Part shown: positions 26,638 to 35,676 of the stretch, piece after piece
How positions within the stretch are numbered: the first letter of the stretch is position 1
How the letters are laid out: each line of letters starts with the position of its first letter
From: Tuwongella immobilis
GTDB taxonomy: Bacteria; Planctomycetota; Planctomycetia; Gemmatales; Gemmataceae
Direction: 5' to 3'
Length of the DNA: 64,000 nt
NCBI RefSeq assembly: GCF_901538355.1
Contig: NZ_LR593887.1
Span: 4,068,920 to 4,132,919 of the forward strand
Notes under the pieces: model-generated
What the model was told of the DNA's origin: nothing
What the model saw: only the letters and a program-made list of their open reading frames with translations
Databases searched by the model: none
Program-made: the position numbers and the translations under genes

Positions 26638-27939
26638 ATGCCTCGCCGATTCTGCTTGGGAACCCTGATTCTGACGCTCTGTCTGAGTGCGAATGCATGG
26701 GGTCAACCGTTTGATCCGGATCTGCCACCGATTCGCTATTGGGAATCGACTCCGGAAAACGCCGTTTCGCGGCTCATGGCTTCGCTTGAATCCGGGAAAC
26801 AATCCCTCCCCTTCGATCCCAAACATGGCTATTTGCCGGCAATCCTCAAACGGTTGTCCATTCCCGAAGCATCGCAGGTGCTGGTCTTCTCGAAGACGAG
26901 TTTGCAGCAGCGACAGATTTCTCCCAAAACGCCTCGGGCCATTTACTTCAACGACGACACCTATGTTGGATGGTGTCTGGGTGGAGAAGTTCTGGAAATC
27001 TCCACGGCGGATCCGCAGCTTGGGGCCGTGTTCTATTCCCTTTCGCAGGATGAGGTTGCGAAACCAAAGCTGATTCGGGAATACGATCGCTGTGCGCTCT
27101 GCCATGCCTCGCGCTCGAATCATCAGGGGGTGCCTAGCCACCTGATTCGCTCCGTGACGACTCGCGGGGATGGCTTCCCGGATCTGAGTCTGTTTCGCAT
27201 GGTCAACCACACCACGCCAATCGCCAAACGCTGGGGTGGCTGGTATGTGACCGGCTATTATCGCGCGCGGGAACATATGGGGAATCGTCTGCCGCGCGGA
27301 GGCGTTTCGCCTGGCGAAAGCGTGCTGGATCTCTCCGGCCTCATTCGCACCTCGAATTATCTCCAACCCACGTCGGACTTTATCGCCCTGATGGTGCTGG
27401 AGCATCAAGCCGAAGGCCACAACCGATTGGCGAAGGCGAACATGCTCACCCGCAGCGCCATCCACGACGGTGAGGGAATCCGCAAAGCGTTGGAACTCAA
27501 GGAACATGAAGAATTGGGTTCGACCCGAGTTCGCATCCGTGAAGCATGCGAACCCTTGGTCGAATATCTGTTTTTCTGCGATGAAGCGACATTATTCGGA
27601 CCATTCTCGGAAGATACCGACTTTGTCCAGGAATTCCGCAATCGTGGCCCGAAGGACCGCTCCGGTCGATCGTTGCGGGAATTCGATCTCGACAATCGAT
27701 TGTTCCGGTATCCATTGAGCTATCTCGTTTACAGCGAAGCGTTTGCGAAACTTCCACCCGAGGCACAGACATATGTGCATCGTCGGATGGGCGAGGTGCT
27801 TCTGGGCAAGGATGCATCGCCGAAGTTTGCCCATCTTACGCCGGAACTTCGATTGGCGATCCGTCAAATATTAATCGATACGATGCCGAAGTTACCGAAA
27901 GCATGGGATACGCCCGAATTTCGTCGAGCGAATCCCTGA
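26638..27939 (+). CDS. Secreted protein with a single CxxCH haem-binding-type motif
   Basis: The start is the ATG at 26638, seven bases after TTGGAGG, giving 433 residues. The first 22 residues (RRFCLGTLILTLCLSANAWG) are a clear signal peptide. A CALCH motif at about residue 158 is a c-type haem attachment signature, preceded by REYDR. The rest is a planctomycete-type periplasmic protein without a family I can name; it is well conserved in composition and has no membrane segments. It may be a one-haem electron-transfer protein or a haem-dependent enzyme. The gene is convergent with the phosphotransferase gene, 23 bp away. Confidence 0.75.
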   Translation: MPRRFCLGTLILTLCLSANAWGQPFDPDLPPIRYWESTPENAVSRLMASLESGKQSLPFDPKHGYLPAILKRLSIPEASQVLVFSKTSLQQRQISPKTPRAIYFNDDTYVGWCLGGEVLEISTADPQLGAVFYSLSQDEVAKPKLIREYDRCALCHASRSNHQGVPSHLIRSVTTRGDGFPDLSLFRMVNHTTPIAKRWGGWYVTGYYRAREHMGNRLPRGGVSPGESVLDLSGLIRTSNYLQPTSDFIALMVLEHQAEGHNRLAKANMLTRSAIHDGEGIRKALELKEHEELGSTRVRIREACEPLVEYLFFCDEATLFGPFSEDTDFVQEFRNRGPKDRSGRSLREFDLDNRLFRYPLSYLVYSEAFAKLPPEAQTYVHRRMGEVLLGKDASPKFAHLTPELRLAIRQILIDTMPKLPKAWDTPEFRRANP

Positions 27940-27962
27940 TCGGCTCACCGACGTTGTTGAAT

Positions 27963-30464
27963 TCACGTTGGGGCGGATCGTTGAAGCACATGCACGACGC
28001 CCCGATCGCCATCGACACGAAGCATCGTCCCCGAGGTGAGTTTGGAGGTGATGTCGGGCAACCCACCCACGGCAGGAATCCCAAACTCTCGGGCGACGAT
28101 CGCACCATGGGAGAGCACACCACCCGATTCCAACACCACTGCCACCGCTTTCGCAAACAGGGGCACCCACGCGGGATCAGTCGATGGACAGACAAGAACG
28201 AACGGCCCATCGGGCATTCCATCCAGGGATGGTTCCCGGCGAACCCATGCGATTCCCTCGGCGACGCCCGGCGAAATGCGAATGCCGATGAGTCGATCCT
28301 CCGATCGAGCATCGCCCGAATCACTCGCCCACTCATCGGAGCGACCAATTTCATCGAGTCGCGTCGAAAAGACCACCGGTGGCATCGGCATGCGCAGCCA
28401 GGCTTCCCGCTCGACTCGGCGGATTCGAGCCTGCCAGCGAAGCTCCGCACTTTTGGCGACCGATGCCAATTCGGACATCGTTAGATGAAATGTCAATCCG
28501 TTCAAGCGATGGCGACGATCCCATTCCAGCAGAAATCGACGAATCTCGGCATAGCCGCGCATCAATTCATGCTTGCCCAACTCACGCAGGGCAATCATCT
28601 GGATCAATCGTCGGGCCGGTTCTTCGAGTTTGAGCCGCACGATTTCTGCGGGCGGGGTCCATTCGGGGAGTTCGTCGGACTCCGCAATTGCCTCGTGGGA
28701 TTCACTTCGCGGGAGCGCGGAGACCAGCGCTTCGATTGCTTCGGGCTGTTCGCTCCAACGCGGCGTCGAAAGTTCCATTTCCGATGGTCCACGATGGCCG
28801 AATTGCGTCAAGAACTGATCGACGCTCAACGATCCCGCCAATAGTAGCGTCATCGCGCGGGCCAGATTCGCACCCGGCTCGGGGTGCGCGGCTTGGATCA
28901 ACTCGCCGAATAACTGCGAGCGCGCATCCGGATCGTCGATTTGTCGGGCGAGCACTGCGTCGAGATCCTGCAGACATTTCTGGGCGAGCACGGTCGCTTT
29001 CAGACTCTCCCGTGCGAAATCGACACAAACTTGCTTCACCAATGTCTCGAATCGTGCCAACCAGACTGCATCGCTCCAGTCCTCAAGTGATTGATACGCC
29101 GAGAGAAGCATCGATTCCCGAAAGACTAATAGCACTTCATCTCGAAAGCGCCGCTCGAACGACAGCATTTCCTGCTCGAGTCGAATTTGACTGCGTCGAA
29201 GCTGCCGAAGTTGCCCTGGTAAGCGCAGCCAGGAACGCCAGCCGTCCCGAAATGGAGCGAAAATCGGTTTGGGATCGAGTGCTTCGGCGGGATTCCGGGC
29301 ATACCGCGCCAGCGGATACACCAGCGGAGGATGCGTGAATTGCAATCGCGGCAAGCGGGACAGATTGCAATAAACTCGCCCGCCGATGCGATCGTAAGCC
29401 GATGTCCCGCCCAGATTTGGGTCGGGGCGACCGCCGAAATCGCGGTTCATCATCCCCAATCCGCCATTGGCCCCCATCAATCGTTGGGCCACATCCCAAC
29501 TCATCTCCGTGGGTTCCAATAACACTTCGGTCAGTTCGATGCGTGCCCAAACGGTGCCGGTTGGCTCCGCAAGTTGCGTGACCCGTTGAATTTCCCGTTG
29601 TCGCAATTCTCGAAGCTCGACACGTGGAATCGTGGTGATTGGACGCGATTGCAACAGCCAGAGTTGATCGCCCTGAAACGCCCATTCGATGTCGCAGGCA
29701 TCGCCAAACAGCGATTCGAGTTGCGCGGCCAATTGGATCAACCGCTGAATCTGCGATTCCGTCAGGCTGAATTGCCCGCGTCGCTCAGCCGGGAGTGGTC
29801 GAAATCCCTCGGCGGACCAGGCGACTTGCTGCCCCCCTGCCCGCTGATCGTGAATGCTGCCGGTTTCGCGATGAATCACCAGACAATCGGGGGTGACTTT
29901 GCCTGAAACAACGGCCTCGCCGACTCCCCAGGCGGATTCGATTCGCAGGAGCGGCTCACGCGATTGGAACGGATCGCGGGTAAACATCACCCCGGCGACA
30001 TCGGCGGGAATCATGCGTTGGACAATCACCGCCATCGCGGGGACGGCATCGCCGGTGGCTTGTCGGTGGCGATAGGCTTGGGCGCGATCGCTGAATAGGG
30101 ATTGCCAACAGGCATCGATCGCGGCAACGACCGCCGATGCGCCTTCGACGCCGAGAAACGATTGTTGCTGACCGGCAAAGCTGGCCGCATCTCCATCTTC
30201 GGCGACCGCCGATGACCGAACCGCGACCGGGCCACCGCCCAAACTTGCGTAGGCCACCGCCACTGCAGCGACAAAATCCGAGACTTCCGCAAGGGGTTGG
30301 CCGGCGTATTGTCGGTAGACGCTCGTGGGAATGCAAAACGCATCTGGCACCGGCAGCCCCGCTTGCCGCATCCGCGCCAGGCTCACCGTTTTGCCGCCGA
30401 CAAAGTCCCGATTCGTCGCCGCCAATTCGTCCAACAGCCAACACACATTCGGTTGCGCAATCAT
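27963..30464 (-). CDS. PEP-synthase/rifampin-phosphotransferase-like dikinase
   Basis: The start is the ATG at 30464, overlapping the stop of the PQQ-protein gene (ATGA), giving 833 residues. The N-terminal third is a pyruvate-phosphate-dikinase ATP-binding domain (VGGKTVSLARM, PVAVRSSAVAEDG, GVMFTRDPF, DIEWAF, LLQSRPITT). The middle third contains FGHRGPSEMELSTPRW, also seen in rifampin phosphotransferases. The C-terminal swivelling domain has the phosphorylatable His in GGVLSHGAIVAREFGIPAV (about 785). The PEP-binding TIM barrel of true PEP synthase is absent. Length and order match rifampin phosphotransferase, which uses ATP, but the acceptor here is unknown and antibiotic inactivation should not be assumed. 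Confidence 0.82.
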   Translation of the reverse strand: MIAQPNVCWLLDELAATNRDFVGGKTVSLARMRQAGLPVPDAFCIPTSVYRQYAGQPLAEVSDFVAAVAVAYASLGGGPVAVRSSAVAEDGDAASFAGQQQSFLGVEGASAVVAAIDACWQSLFSDRAQAYRHRQATGDAVPAMAVIVQRMIPADVAGVMFTRDPFQSREPLLRIESAWGVGEAVVSGKVTPDCLVIHRETGSIHDQRAGGQQVAWSAEGFRPLPAERRGQFSLTESQIQRLIQLAAQLESLFGDACDIEWAFQGDQLWLLQSRPITTIPRVELRELRQREIQRVTQLAEPTGTVWARIELTEVLLEPTEMSWDVAQRLMGANGGLGMMNRDFGGRPDPNLGGTSAYDRIGGRVYCNLSRLPRLQFTHPPLVYPLARYARNPAEALDPKPIFAPFRDGWRSWLRLPGQLRQLRRSQIRLEQEMLSFERRFRDEVLLVFRESMLLSAYQSLEDWSDAVWLARFETLVKQVCVDFARESLKATVLAQKCLQDLDAVLARQIDDPDARSQLFGELIQAAHPEPGANLARAMTLLLAGSLSVDQFLTQFGHRGPSEMELSTPRWSEQPEAIEALVSALPRSESHEAIAESDELPEWTPPAEIVRLKLEEPARRLIQMIALRELGKHELMRGYAEIRRFLLEWDRRHRLNGLTFHLTMSELASVAKSAELRWQARIRRVEREAWLRMPMPPVVFSTRLDEIGRSDEWASDSGDARSEDRLIGIRISPGVAEGIAWVRREPSLDGMPDGPFVLVCPSTDPAWVPLFAKAVAVVLESGGVLSHGAIVAREFGIPAVGGLPDITSKLTSGTMLRVDGDRGVVHVLQRSAPT

Positions 30465-33022
30465 GGTGTTCCCTGTTGGATCGATTCGGACAGCATCACC
30501 AAACGCGGAATGGTCGAAAATCCCGCCGCCACATCCACTCCCAACAGCCAACGTCGATCGGTTGTGTTGTTCGACATTGGCTCCACCAATCTCGGCGTGC
30601 CACGCACCTGCACGGCGGGCACCTTGCACAGTCGGCTCAATTCCGCTCGCCACAACGGAGCGGCCGTCTCGCCGTTCACCGCCAGCATTCGGCCCGTTTC
30701 GGAAACCAACAACACCATGGGAACCGGACTTCCCGGCCACATGCCACCGAACACCGGCGAGGCGAGTACGGGTGCCCCCAGCGGAATCGTCGCCAACTTG
30801 GTCCCCATCGTGGCATCGAGCAGCGTCGCGTTGCCATCTCGACAGCCGACAACGATACGATTGCCGACAATTGCCGGTTTCCCCAACACGGAATTCGGCA
30901 GCTCGCAGCGCCAGAGTTCGCTCCCCGACACGGCATCAATTGCCAATAGTCCGCCGCGAATCGGCTTGCGGTCTTCGCCGTAATTGCCATTGCCGATGCC
31001 GATCAGCACCCGCCCTTCCGACATGGTCGGCCACCCATAGGCGGACCACTCCACCCGATGAATCCACCGCTGCTGGCCGGTCATCGCATCCAGTGCGACC
31101 ACGGCATTGACTTGATACGCTTGCGATTGCCCCGTGCCAAAAATGACCAACCCGGATTCGCTGATCACCGGATTGGAATCGACGTGAATCCCCGCGTCGC
31201 CGGTGTAGTGCCAGCGTTTCGCGCCAGTCGCCAAATCGACGGCATAAACGCCATCGTTCCCCGCACCAAACACGGCAAGCCCATGGATGATTGCCGGCGA
31301 CGATTCGACATGACTTTGTGTGACGAACTCCCAGCGTTTTTTCCCGGTGTTCGCATCAATGGCGATGAGTCGGCACGATTGATCCTGATGGAATCCTTCG
31401 CCAACGAGCAGCAGATCCCCTGCCAGCGTTGGCGAACTGAAGATGGGCCGCAATCCGCCATCGTCATCGAACTGCCACACGAGCTTGCCCGTATCTTGAT
31501 CGAGTGCGATGACTTGGCCGGACTCCGAAAATCCGGAGCGCATCGCCAGCGCCGCGTAAACGCGATTGTTGGCGATCAGTGGTGTGGAATCGACCGTCCC
31601 GGAACCATCGGGTTGATACTCCCAGACAATCCGCTGGATGGTTTCGGGATAGTCCAACGGGCGTGACTCGTTCGAACGCTCCGGCTCGCTGGCGAGGGCT
31701 TCGCGTCGTCCCAACTCGAGGCCGAAGAGTCCGACCATCCCCACGGTCAAGACGATGAGTCCGAGCGTTTCCACGGACATGCCCGCCATCGGTGGTTGGA
31801 TCAACCGGGTTTCATCATCGCGCGATTGTCCCCAGGCGTAAATCGTCATCGCAAGCACCATGCCGGCGGTGATCGCGATTTCGATTCGCGGAAAGCGTAG
31901 CCAATCGCCGGTGGTGACGGCGAGAATTCCGATGAGGATGCCGAATCCCACAGTCGTGACCGTGAGCAGAAGTCGATCGCCCGTCGTGGTTTGCAGCTCG
32001 CCTGGGGAACCCTGAAGTCGCATGCACCACCAGCGCATGGCCGCCCAGATCGCCCCGCTTCCAGCGACGAGTATTCCCAGTGATGCCAACGCCGCCGGGG
32101 TGCCCCACCAGCTCCCCACCAGTCGATGGCCCCAAAACAGTTGAGCAGCGTAGGCCGTTGAGATGAAACTGACCGCCGAGAGCAGCACCAACCAGCGACG
32201 AAACAGTAACGCCAACCCGCCGAACACGGTCGGAAAGACCGCCGCCAGAATCGCCAGCGGGCCAAGGAGCACCACCGTTGGCACCACTGCGAAGCCACTC
32301 ACCAGCATCGTTGGCATCCCACTTCGCTGGGTGGGAATCCACCGGCCCGATCCCATCGCAGGTGATTCCGATTCGGGAATCTGGTTGCAGAGTGATGGAT
32401 CAGTTGGTTTGGGATCCGCTGGTTTCGGCTCCGGTTTGGGAGGTGAATCTGGCTGCGACGGCAGTGCGGGACCAAAGCCGGGCATCGCCTTGGCATCGGG
32501 TTCGGGTGGTTCGCGTTTCCCGGCCAGCGCATCTTGCAGAATCGACTTTAGCGTGGCCGTCTCACCCGCAAATGTCCGTCGCAAATAGGGTTCCGCGTGC
32601 AGCAATCGCCAGCGAATCTTGCCATCGGCATCGGCGGTGCCCAACAGTTGAAACCAGGTGCCGTTGGTGAAACAGAAGCCGGAATATCGCGTTCCCCGCT
32701 TGCTGGAAAAGATGATGATCGGCGTATCGACCGCGAGCCGTTCCAGCAGTTTCTCGGTGTGTTGGCCTTTGACGGCTTCGGAATCGCCGGTGAGATGCAC
32801 GGCCATGCGTTCAAACGGCGGTTTGCCTTTGAGCGATTCCTGCATCGTCAGAATCATACTGGGGCGTTTGGGATCCAATTCCGTGACATGGACCACGAAG
32901 ATGAATTGTTCCGCGGATAGGACTTCTTTGAGCGGGGTGAGTTTGGTGATGACCGCCAAGAGGGGCATCGGCAGAAGCAGAAGCCAACCCAATATTGGCC
33001 ACGCCCAGCGCATGGATGACAT
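30461..33022 (-). CDS. Membrane protein with PQQ-like beta-propeller domain
   Basis: The 853-residue protein starts with a signal peptide or first membrane segment (WAWPILGWLLLLPMPLLAV). A periplasmic domain of about 180 residues and a Pro-rich spacer follow. Six or so hydrophobic segments cover residues about 235-450. The C-terminal half (about 475-840) is a PQQ-dehydrogenase-like propeller with repeated blade motifs (VIALDQDTGKLVWQF, LIAIDANTGKKRWEF, VYAVDLATGAKRWHY, VVALDAMTGQQRWIH, LLAIDAVSGSELWRC). No PQQ ligand set is evident, so it may be a structural or sensing propeller like BamB. It is the first gene of an operon with the dikinase. Its leader contains a large inverted repeat. Confidence 0.8.
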   Translation of the reverse strand: MSSMRWAWPILGWLLLLPMPLLAVITKLTPLKEVLSAEQFIFVVHVTELDPKRPSMILTMQESLKGKPPFERMAVHLTGDSEAVKGQHTEKLLERLAVDTPIIIFSSKRGTRYSGFCFTNGTWFQLLGTADADGKIRWRLLHAEPYLRRTFAGETATLKSILQDALAGKREPPEPDAKAMPGFGPALPSQPDSPPKPEPKPADPKPTDPSLCNQIPESESPAMGSGRWIPTQRSGMPTMLVSGFAVVPTVVLLGPLAILAAVFPTVFGGLALLFRRWLVLLSAVSFISTAYAAQLFWGHRLVGSWWGTPAALASLGILVAGSGAIWAAMRWWCMRLQGSPGELQTTTGDRLLLTVTTVGFGILIGILAVTTGDWLRFPRIEIAITAGMVLAMTIYAWGQSRDDETRLIQPPMAGMSVETLGLIVLTVGMVGLFGLELGRREALASEPERSNESRPLDYPETIQRIVWEYQPDGSGTVDSTPLIANNRVYAALAMRSGFSESGQVIALDQDTGKLVWQFDDDGGLRPIFSSPTLAGDLLLVGEGFHQDQSCRLIAIDANTGKKRWEFVTQSHVESSPAIIHGLAVFGAGNDGVYAVDLATGAKRWHYTGDAGIHVDSNPVISESGLVIFGTGQSQAYQVNAVVALDAMTGQQRWIHRVEWSAYGWPTMSEGRVLIGIGNGNYGEDRKPIRGGLLAIDAVSGSELWRCELPNSVLGKPAIVGNRIVVGCRDGNATLLDATMGTKLATIPLGAPVLASPVFGGMWPGSPVPMVLLVSETGRMLAVNGETAAPLWRAELSRLCKVPAVQVRGTPRLVEPMSNNTTDRRWLLGVDVAAGFSTIPRLVMLSESIQQGTP

Positions 33023-33032
33023 GAAACACTCT

Positions 33033-33096
33033 CCGAAGTGGCGGCAGCGAGATTGATTTTACCCACTTGTCGGGGAATCGCAAGCCGCCACTTCGG
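33033..33096 (-). promoter_or_regulatory. Long-range leader hairpin next to the ribosome binding site
   Basis: CCGAAGTGGCGG (33033-33044) and CCGCCACTTCGG (33085-33096) are perfect 12-bp inverted arms with a 40-base loop. On the minus-strand transcript the 3' arm ends in CGG, merging with the GGAGAG ribosome binding site of the 33022 gene. A folded leader could hide that site, or the hairpin could end transcription from the zinc-ribbon gene. Confidence 0.5.
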
Positions 33097-33112
33097 AATG
33101 ATGTCAATCGAA

Positions 33113-33337
33113 TTAGTTGTTGACGAAACTGGGCGATGCCATGATCTGGTATCGCTGCCGACGTTTGTTGGCCAACTGTTGACGCCGACTAAGTTGCGTC
33201 GGAACGTAGGCCAAAGTCAGCGAGCCGCATCCGGGGCAAGGTGAGCCTTCCATGCGTTGTTGTTCATAAACCGTCAGCGACCGACCGACATTTCCCGACC
33301 AACCACAAGCCCGACACTGAATCGAATCCGAATCCAC
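33113..33337 (-). CDS. Small zinc-ribbon protein
   Basis: I choose the GTG at 33337, preceded by GGAG seven bases upstream, giving 74 residues; the frame extends further upstream but without a start site or sensible composition. Two CxxC knuckles (CRACGW and CPGCGS, about 23 residues apart) form a zinc ribbon of the kind found in FmdB-like and rubredoxin-type proteins. The C-terminal tail is basic (RRQQLANKRRQRY), suggesting nucleic-acid or ribosome binding. No partner is evident. Function is unknown. Confidence 0.7.
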   Translation of the reverse strand: MDSDSIQCRACGWSGNVGRSLTVYEQQRMEGSPCPGCGSLTLAYVPTQLSRRQQLANKRRQRYQIMASPSFVNN

Positions 33338-33668
33338 AAAACATCTCCAAAAAACCGCCTTACGCGAACGACGGGATCGCTCCAATCTGGTTTGCGTAAG
33401 ACACAGAACGCATCGGATCGGAAAAATCCAACAGGATCTTCGCACCACCGTCTGCTCGTTTCCTCTCCCGGCAGCGAGCGATTCGCACGTCTGCCCATGG
33501 AGAAGATGCCAAAGTCGAGGTGGGTTGCGCGAAATGATCCACGATTTCACCATCCGACATTCGCGGAGAATTCACTTGGATCATCACACCTAAAAGATCC
33601 AATGACCAAACAAATTCCGCGAAGAAGCCTTAGCATACCCCGCTTCCGGCACTCCCACAAGAGCAGTA
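33338..33668. other. Intergenic stretch without a supported gene
   Basis: About 330 bp between the zinc-ribbon gene and the small gene after spoVR. An 80-codon minus-strand frame at 33360-33602 lacks a recognisable family. A ribosome binding site is not convincing, so I do not call it. The promoter of the zinc-ribbon gene presumably lies here. Confidence 0.5.
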
Positions 33669-34157
33669 TCAACCGCACTGCTTTGGAAATACCGATGCAA
33701 TCGTTCGCAGCAACTGCTCGCGGGTCAAGACCATCGGCACGATTTCTCGTCGCGTGGGTTGAGCAAGTTGGACCGAATATCGGGATAATTCCACGCGGGT
33801 GGTTCCATCAATTCGTGCTTCGAAATACCGACGCAATCCTTGCCATTCCGTTGGTTTCGCCGAACGGAATAAGGCTTGGCCATGCGATTCATCGCATTCC
33901 AGGCAACGAATCGATTCGCCCAACGCCTCGAAACTGGCTTCCAAATATCGGCACCATGCCGCGAATGGCATCGGATTGGATTCGCAATCGATGGCCCAGG
34001 AGACCGAACGGGCGGAGACCCCCAGCGGCTCCACTCGCTCAAAGACTGCACGCACTTCGCTCGCAGAATCGGCCAGCGATTCCTGCCAGAAAATCGGGAA
34101 CCGGCCGTCCATCGCCAGATTATCGAGACTTGCTTGCAGACGCTCGACGTTGCTCAT
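33669..34157 (-). CDS. Hypothetical protein downstream of spoVR
   Basis: The start is the ATG at 34157, six bases after GGAG, giving 162 residues. It overlaps the end of the SpoVR gene by 38 bp in a different frame, suggesting translational coupling. The protein is soluble, with CLECDESHGQALFRS as a possible metal-binding segment, but no family is recognised. Its place at the end of the SpoVR-YeaH-PrkA cluster suggests an accessory role in that pathway, which is only inference. Confidence 0.65.
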   Translation of the reverse strand: MSNVERLQASLDNLAMDGRFPIFWQESLADSASEVRAVFERVEPLGVSARSVSWAIDCESNPMPFAAWCRYLEASFEALGESIRCLECDESHGQALFRSAKPTEWQGLRRYFEARIDGTTRVELSRYSVQLAQPTRREIVPMVLTREQLLRTIASVFPKQCG

Positions 34158-35658
34158 CGGTTTCTCCAATCGATTTCATGGAATGATCGTTCCCATCAAA
34201 CGAAAGCAGCGTCGGCTTGCCGTCCACGACCGTCTCTAAATGCACCGGACGACGCCACAACCGTTGCAAATTCACCAGCACTTCGCGCGTTTCGGACAGC
34301 TTCAGATCGACCCCGTTGAAGCGATGGCGCAACAACAGCTCCGATCGATTGCGAAAGTTGCCATCCATCACTTCGATTTCCGGCTTCCCGGAATTGGTGA
34401 GGCTGAATAACAATCGCTGTTTAATCTGTTGAAACTCTCGTGATTCGATCACAAATTGTCCCGGATGATCCTGATATGCAAATGAAAATAATCGATGTTG
34501 CATGCAGAATTCCGGCGTCAAATAATGATCGATGAATGTGATATCATTGTGGATGCGGCGAATCTCGAAGATTTTTTGTCGGCCTAACCCAGTCGGTCGA
34601 TTCCAATTCTGTTTCTCTCGCAAATCATCGCAGGCATCCCACTCCGGGCCAAATCGCCCGGTGTTCCAACGATATTCGACATCGCGTAACAGTTCGATTC
34701 CGAGCTTATACGGGTTCAATCGGCGGCCATTGGTTGCCATGGTTCCCGAGTGATGATCCGCATAATCAATCAATTCCGACGAATCCAACACTTTTTGGGT
34801 CATGATGGTGGAGTGCCAATACGATGCCCAACCCTCATTGAGAATTTTTGTTTGCCCCTGGGGTCGAAAATAGTAGGATTCATCCCGCACAATCGCCAGA
34901 ATATCCCGTTGCCAATCCGTCAACGGCGCATGCTCCAGCAAAAAGAGCAAAACATCGCGCATGGGTTCGCTGGGATAGTGCAGTGGCGCATCCAGCGACT
35001 CGGGGGATTTCGTTGCCGGGGAGGATGCCCGCTGCCAATTCATGTATTCCTTCGCCGCCCCAACTACAGGCCCAGCTTCGGATTGCGCGGGGTAGGCATC
35101 TCCCAAAAGGGCATTCGTCGAATGATCGCCGCGTCGCTTGATCGCAGTCGAATGAATATCAATCAAATCATCGACCGACATGCAGCAATCTAAAAATTCC
35201 TCCACGAGATCCTCACCATACCGCTCGACATAGCCGCGAATTCGCGTCGCGTGGTTGGCAATCTCGTCCATCATCTTGCGTGAGGTGTGCGAAAAATATT
35301 GATTATTCTTGAAGAAATCACAATGGCCGTACACATGCGCCATCACCAATTTCTGATCCATCACATGATTACACCGCATTAAATAGGCGTAACAGGGATC
35401 GTTATTGATGACCATCTCATAAATTTTCGACAAGCCATAATCGTAACTTTTCTTTAACTCCTCGTAAGACATCCCAAACGACCAATGCGGATATCGGGTC
35501 GGGAATCCACCATAGGCGGCAATTTGGTGCAATTCATCTGCATCAATGACTTCGAAAATCGTTTCGTAAAAATCCAGACCGTAATCGCGTGCATGCCCTT
35601 CGATTTCGTCTTTCAGGACTCGGAGATCGGAGGGCAAGTTGGTTTTCCAAGCGTACAT
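34120..35658 (-). CDS. SpoVR family protein
   Basis: The 512-residue protein starts at the ATG at 35658, with GGAG upstream. It matches the SpoVR/YcgB family throughout: the N-terminal segment YGLDFYETIFEVIDADELHQIAAYGGFPTRYPHW, the block MVINNDPCYAYLMRCNH, and the C-terminal NEGWASYWHSTIM. In enterobacteria YcgB acts with YeaG and YeaH, and in Bacillus SpoVR is needed for spore cortex formation. The biochemical activity is unknown. Here it follows yeaH by 18 bp in the same operon, exactly the conserved gene order. Confidence 0.93.
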   Translation of the reverse strand: MYAWKTNLPSDLRVLKDEIEGHARDYGLDFYETIFEVIDADELHQIAAYGGFPTRYPHWSFGMSYEELKKSYDYGLSKIYEMVINNDPCYAYLMRCNHVMDQKLVMAHVYGHCDFFKNNQYFSHTSRKMMDEIANHATRIRGYVERYGEDLVEEFLDCCMSVDDLIDIHSTAIKRRGDHSTNALLGDAYPAQSEAGPVVGAAKEYMNWQRASSPATKSPESLDAPLHYPSEPMRDVLLFLLEHAPLTDWQRDILAIVRDESYYFRPQGQTKILNEGWASYWHSTIMTQKVLDSSELIDYADHHSGTMATNGRRLNPYKLGIELLRDVEYRWNTGRFGPEWDACDDLREKQNWNRPTGLGRQKIFEIRRIHNDITFIDHYLTPEFCMQHRLFSFAYQDHPGQFVIESREFQQIKQRLLFSLTNSGKPEIEVMDGNFRNRSELLLRHRFNGVDLKLSETREVLVNLQRLWRRPVHLETVVDGKPTLLSFDGNDHSMKSIGETDEQRRASASKSR

Positions 35659-35676
35659 GGCCTCGTTCTCCGAAGG

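Noticed and set aside
33360-33602. 80-codon minus-strand frame upstream of the zinc-ribbon gene
   Set aside because: No convincing start signal and no family; kept as an unannotated stretch, although a real small gene cannot be excluded.
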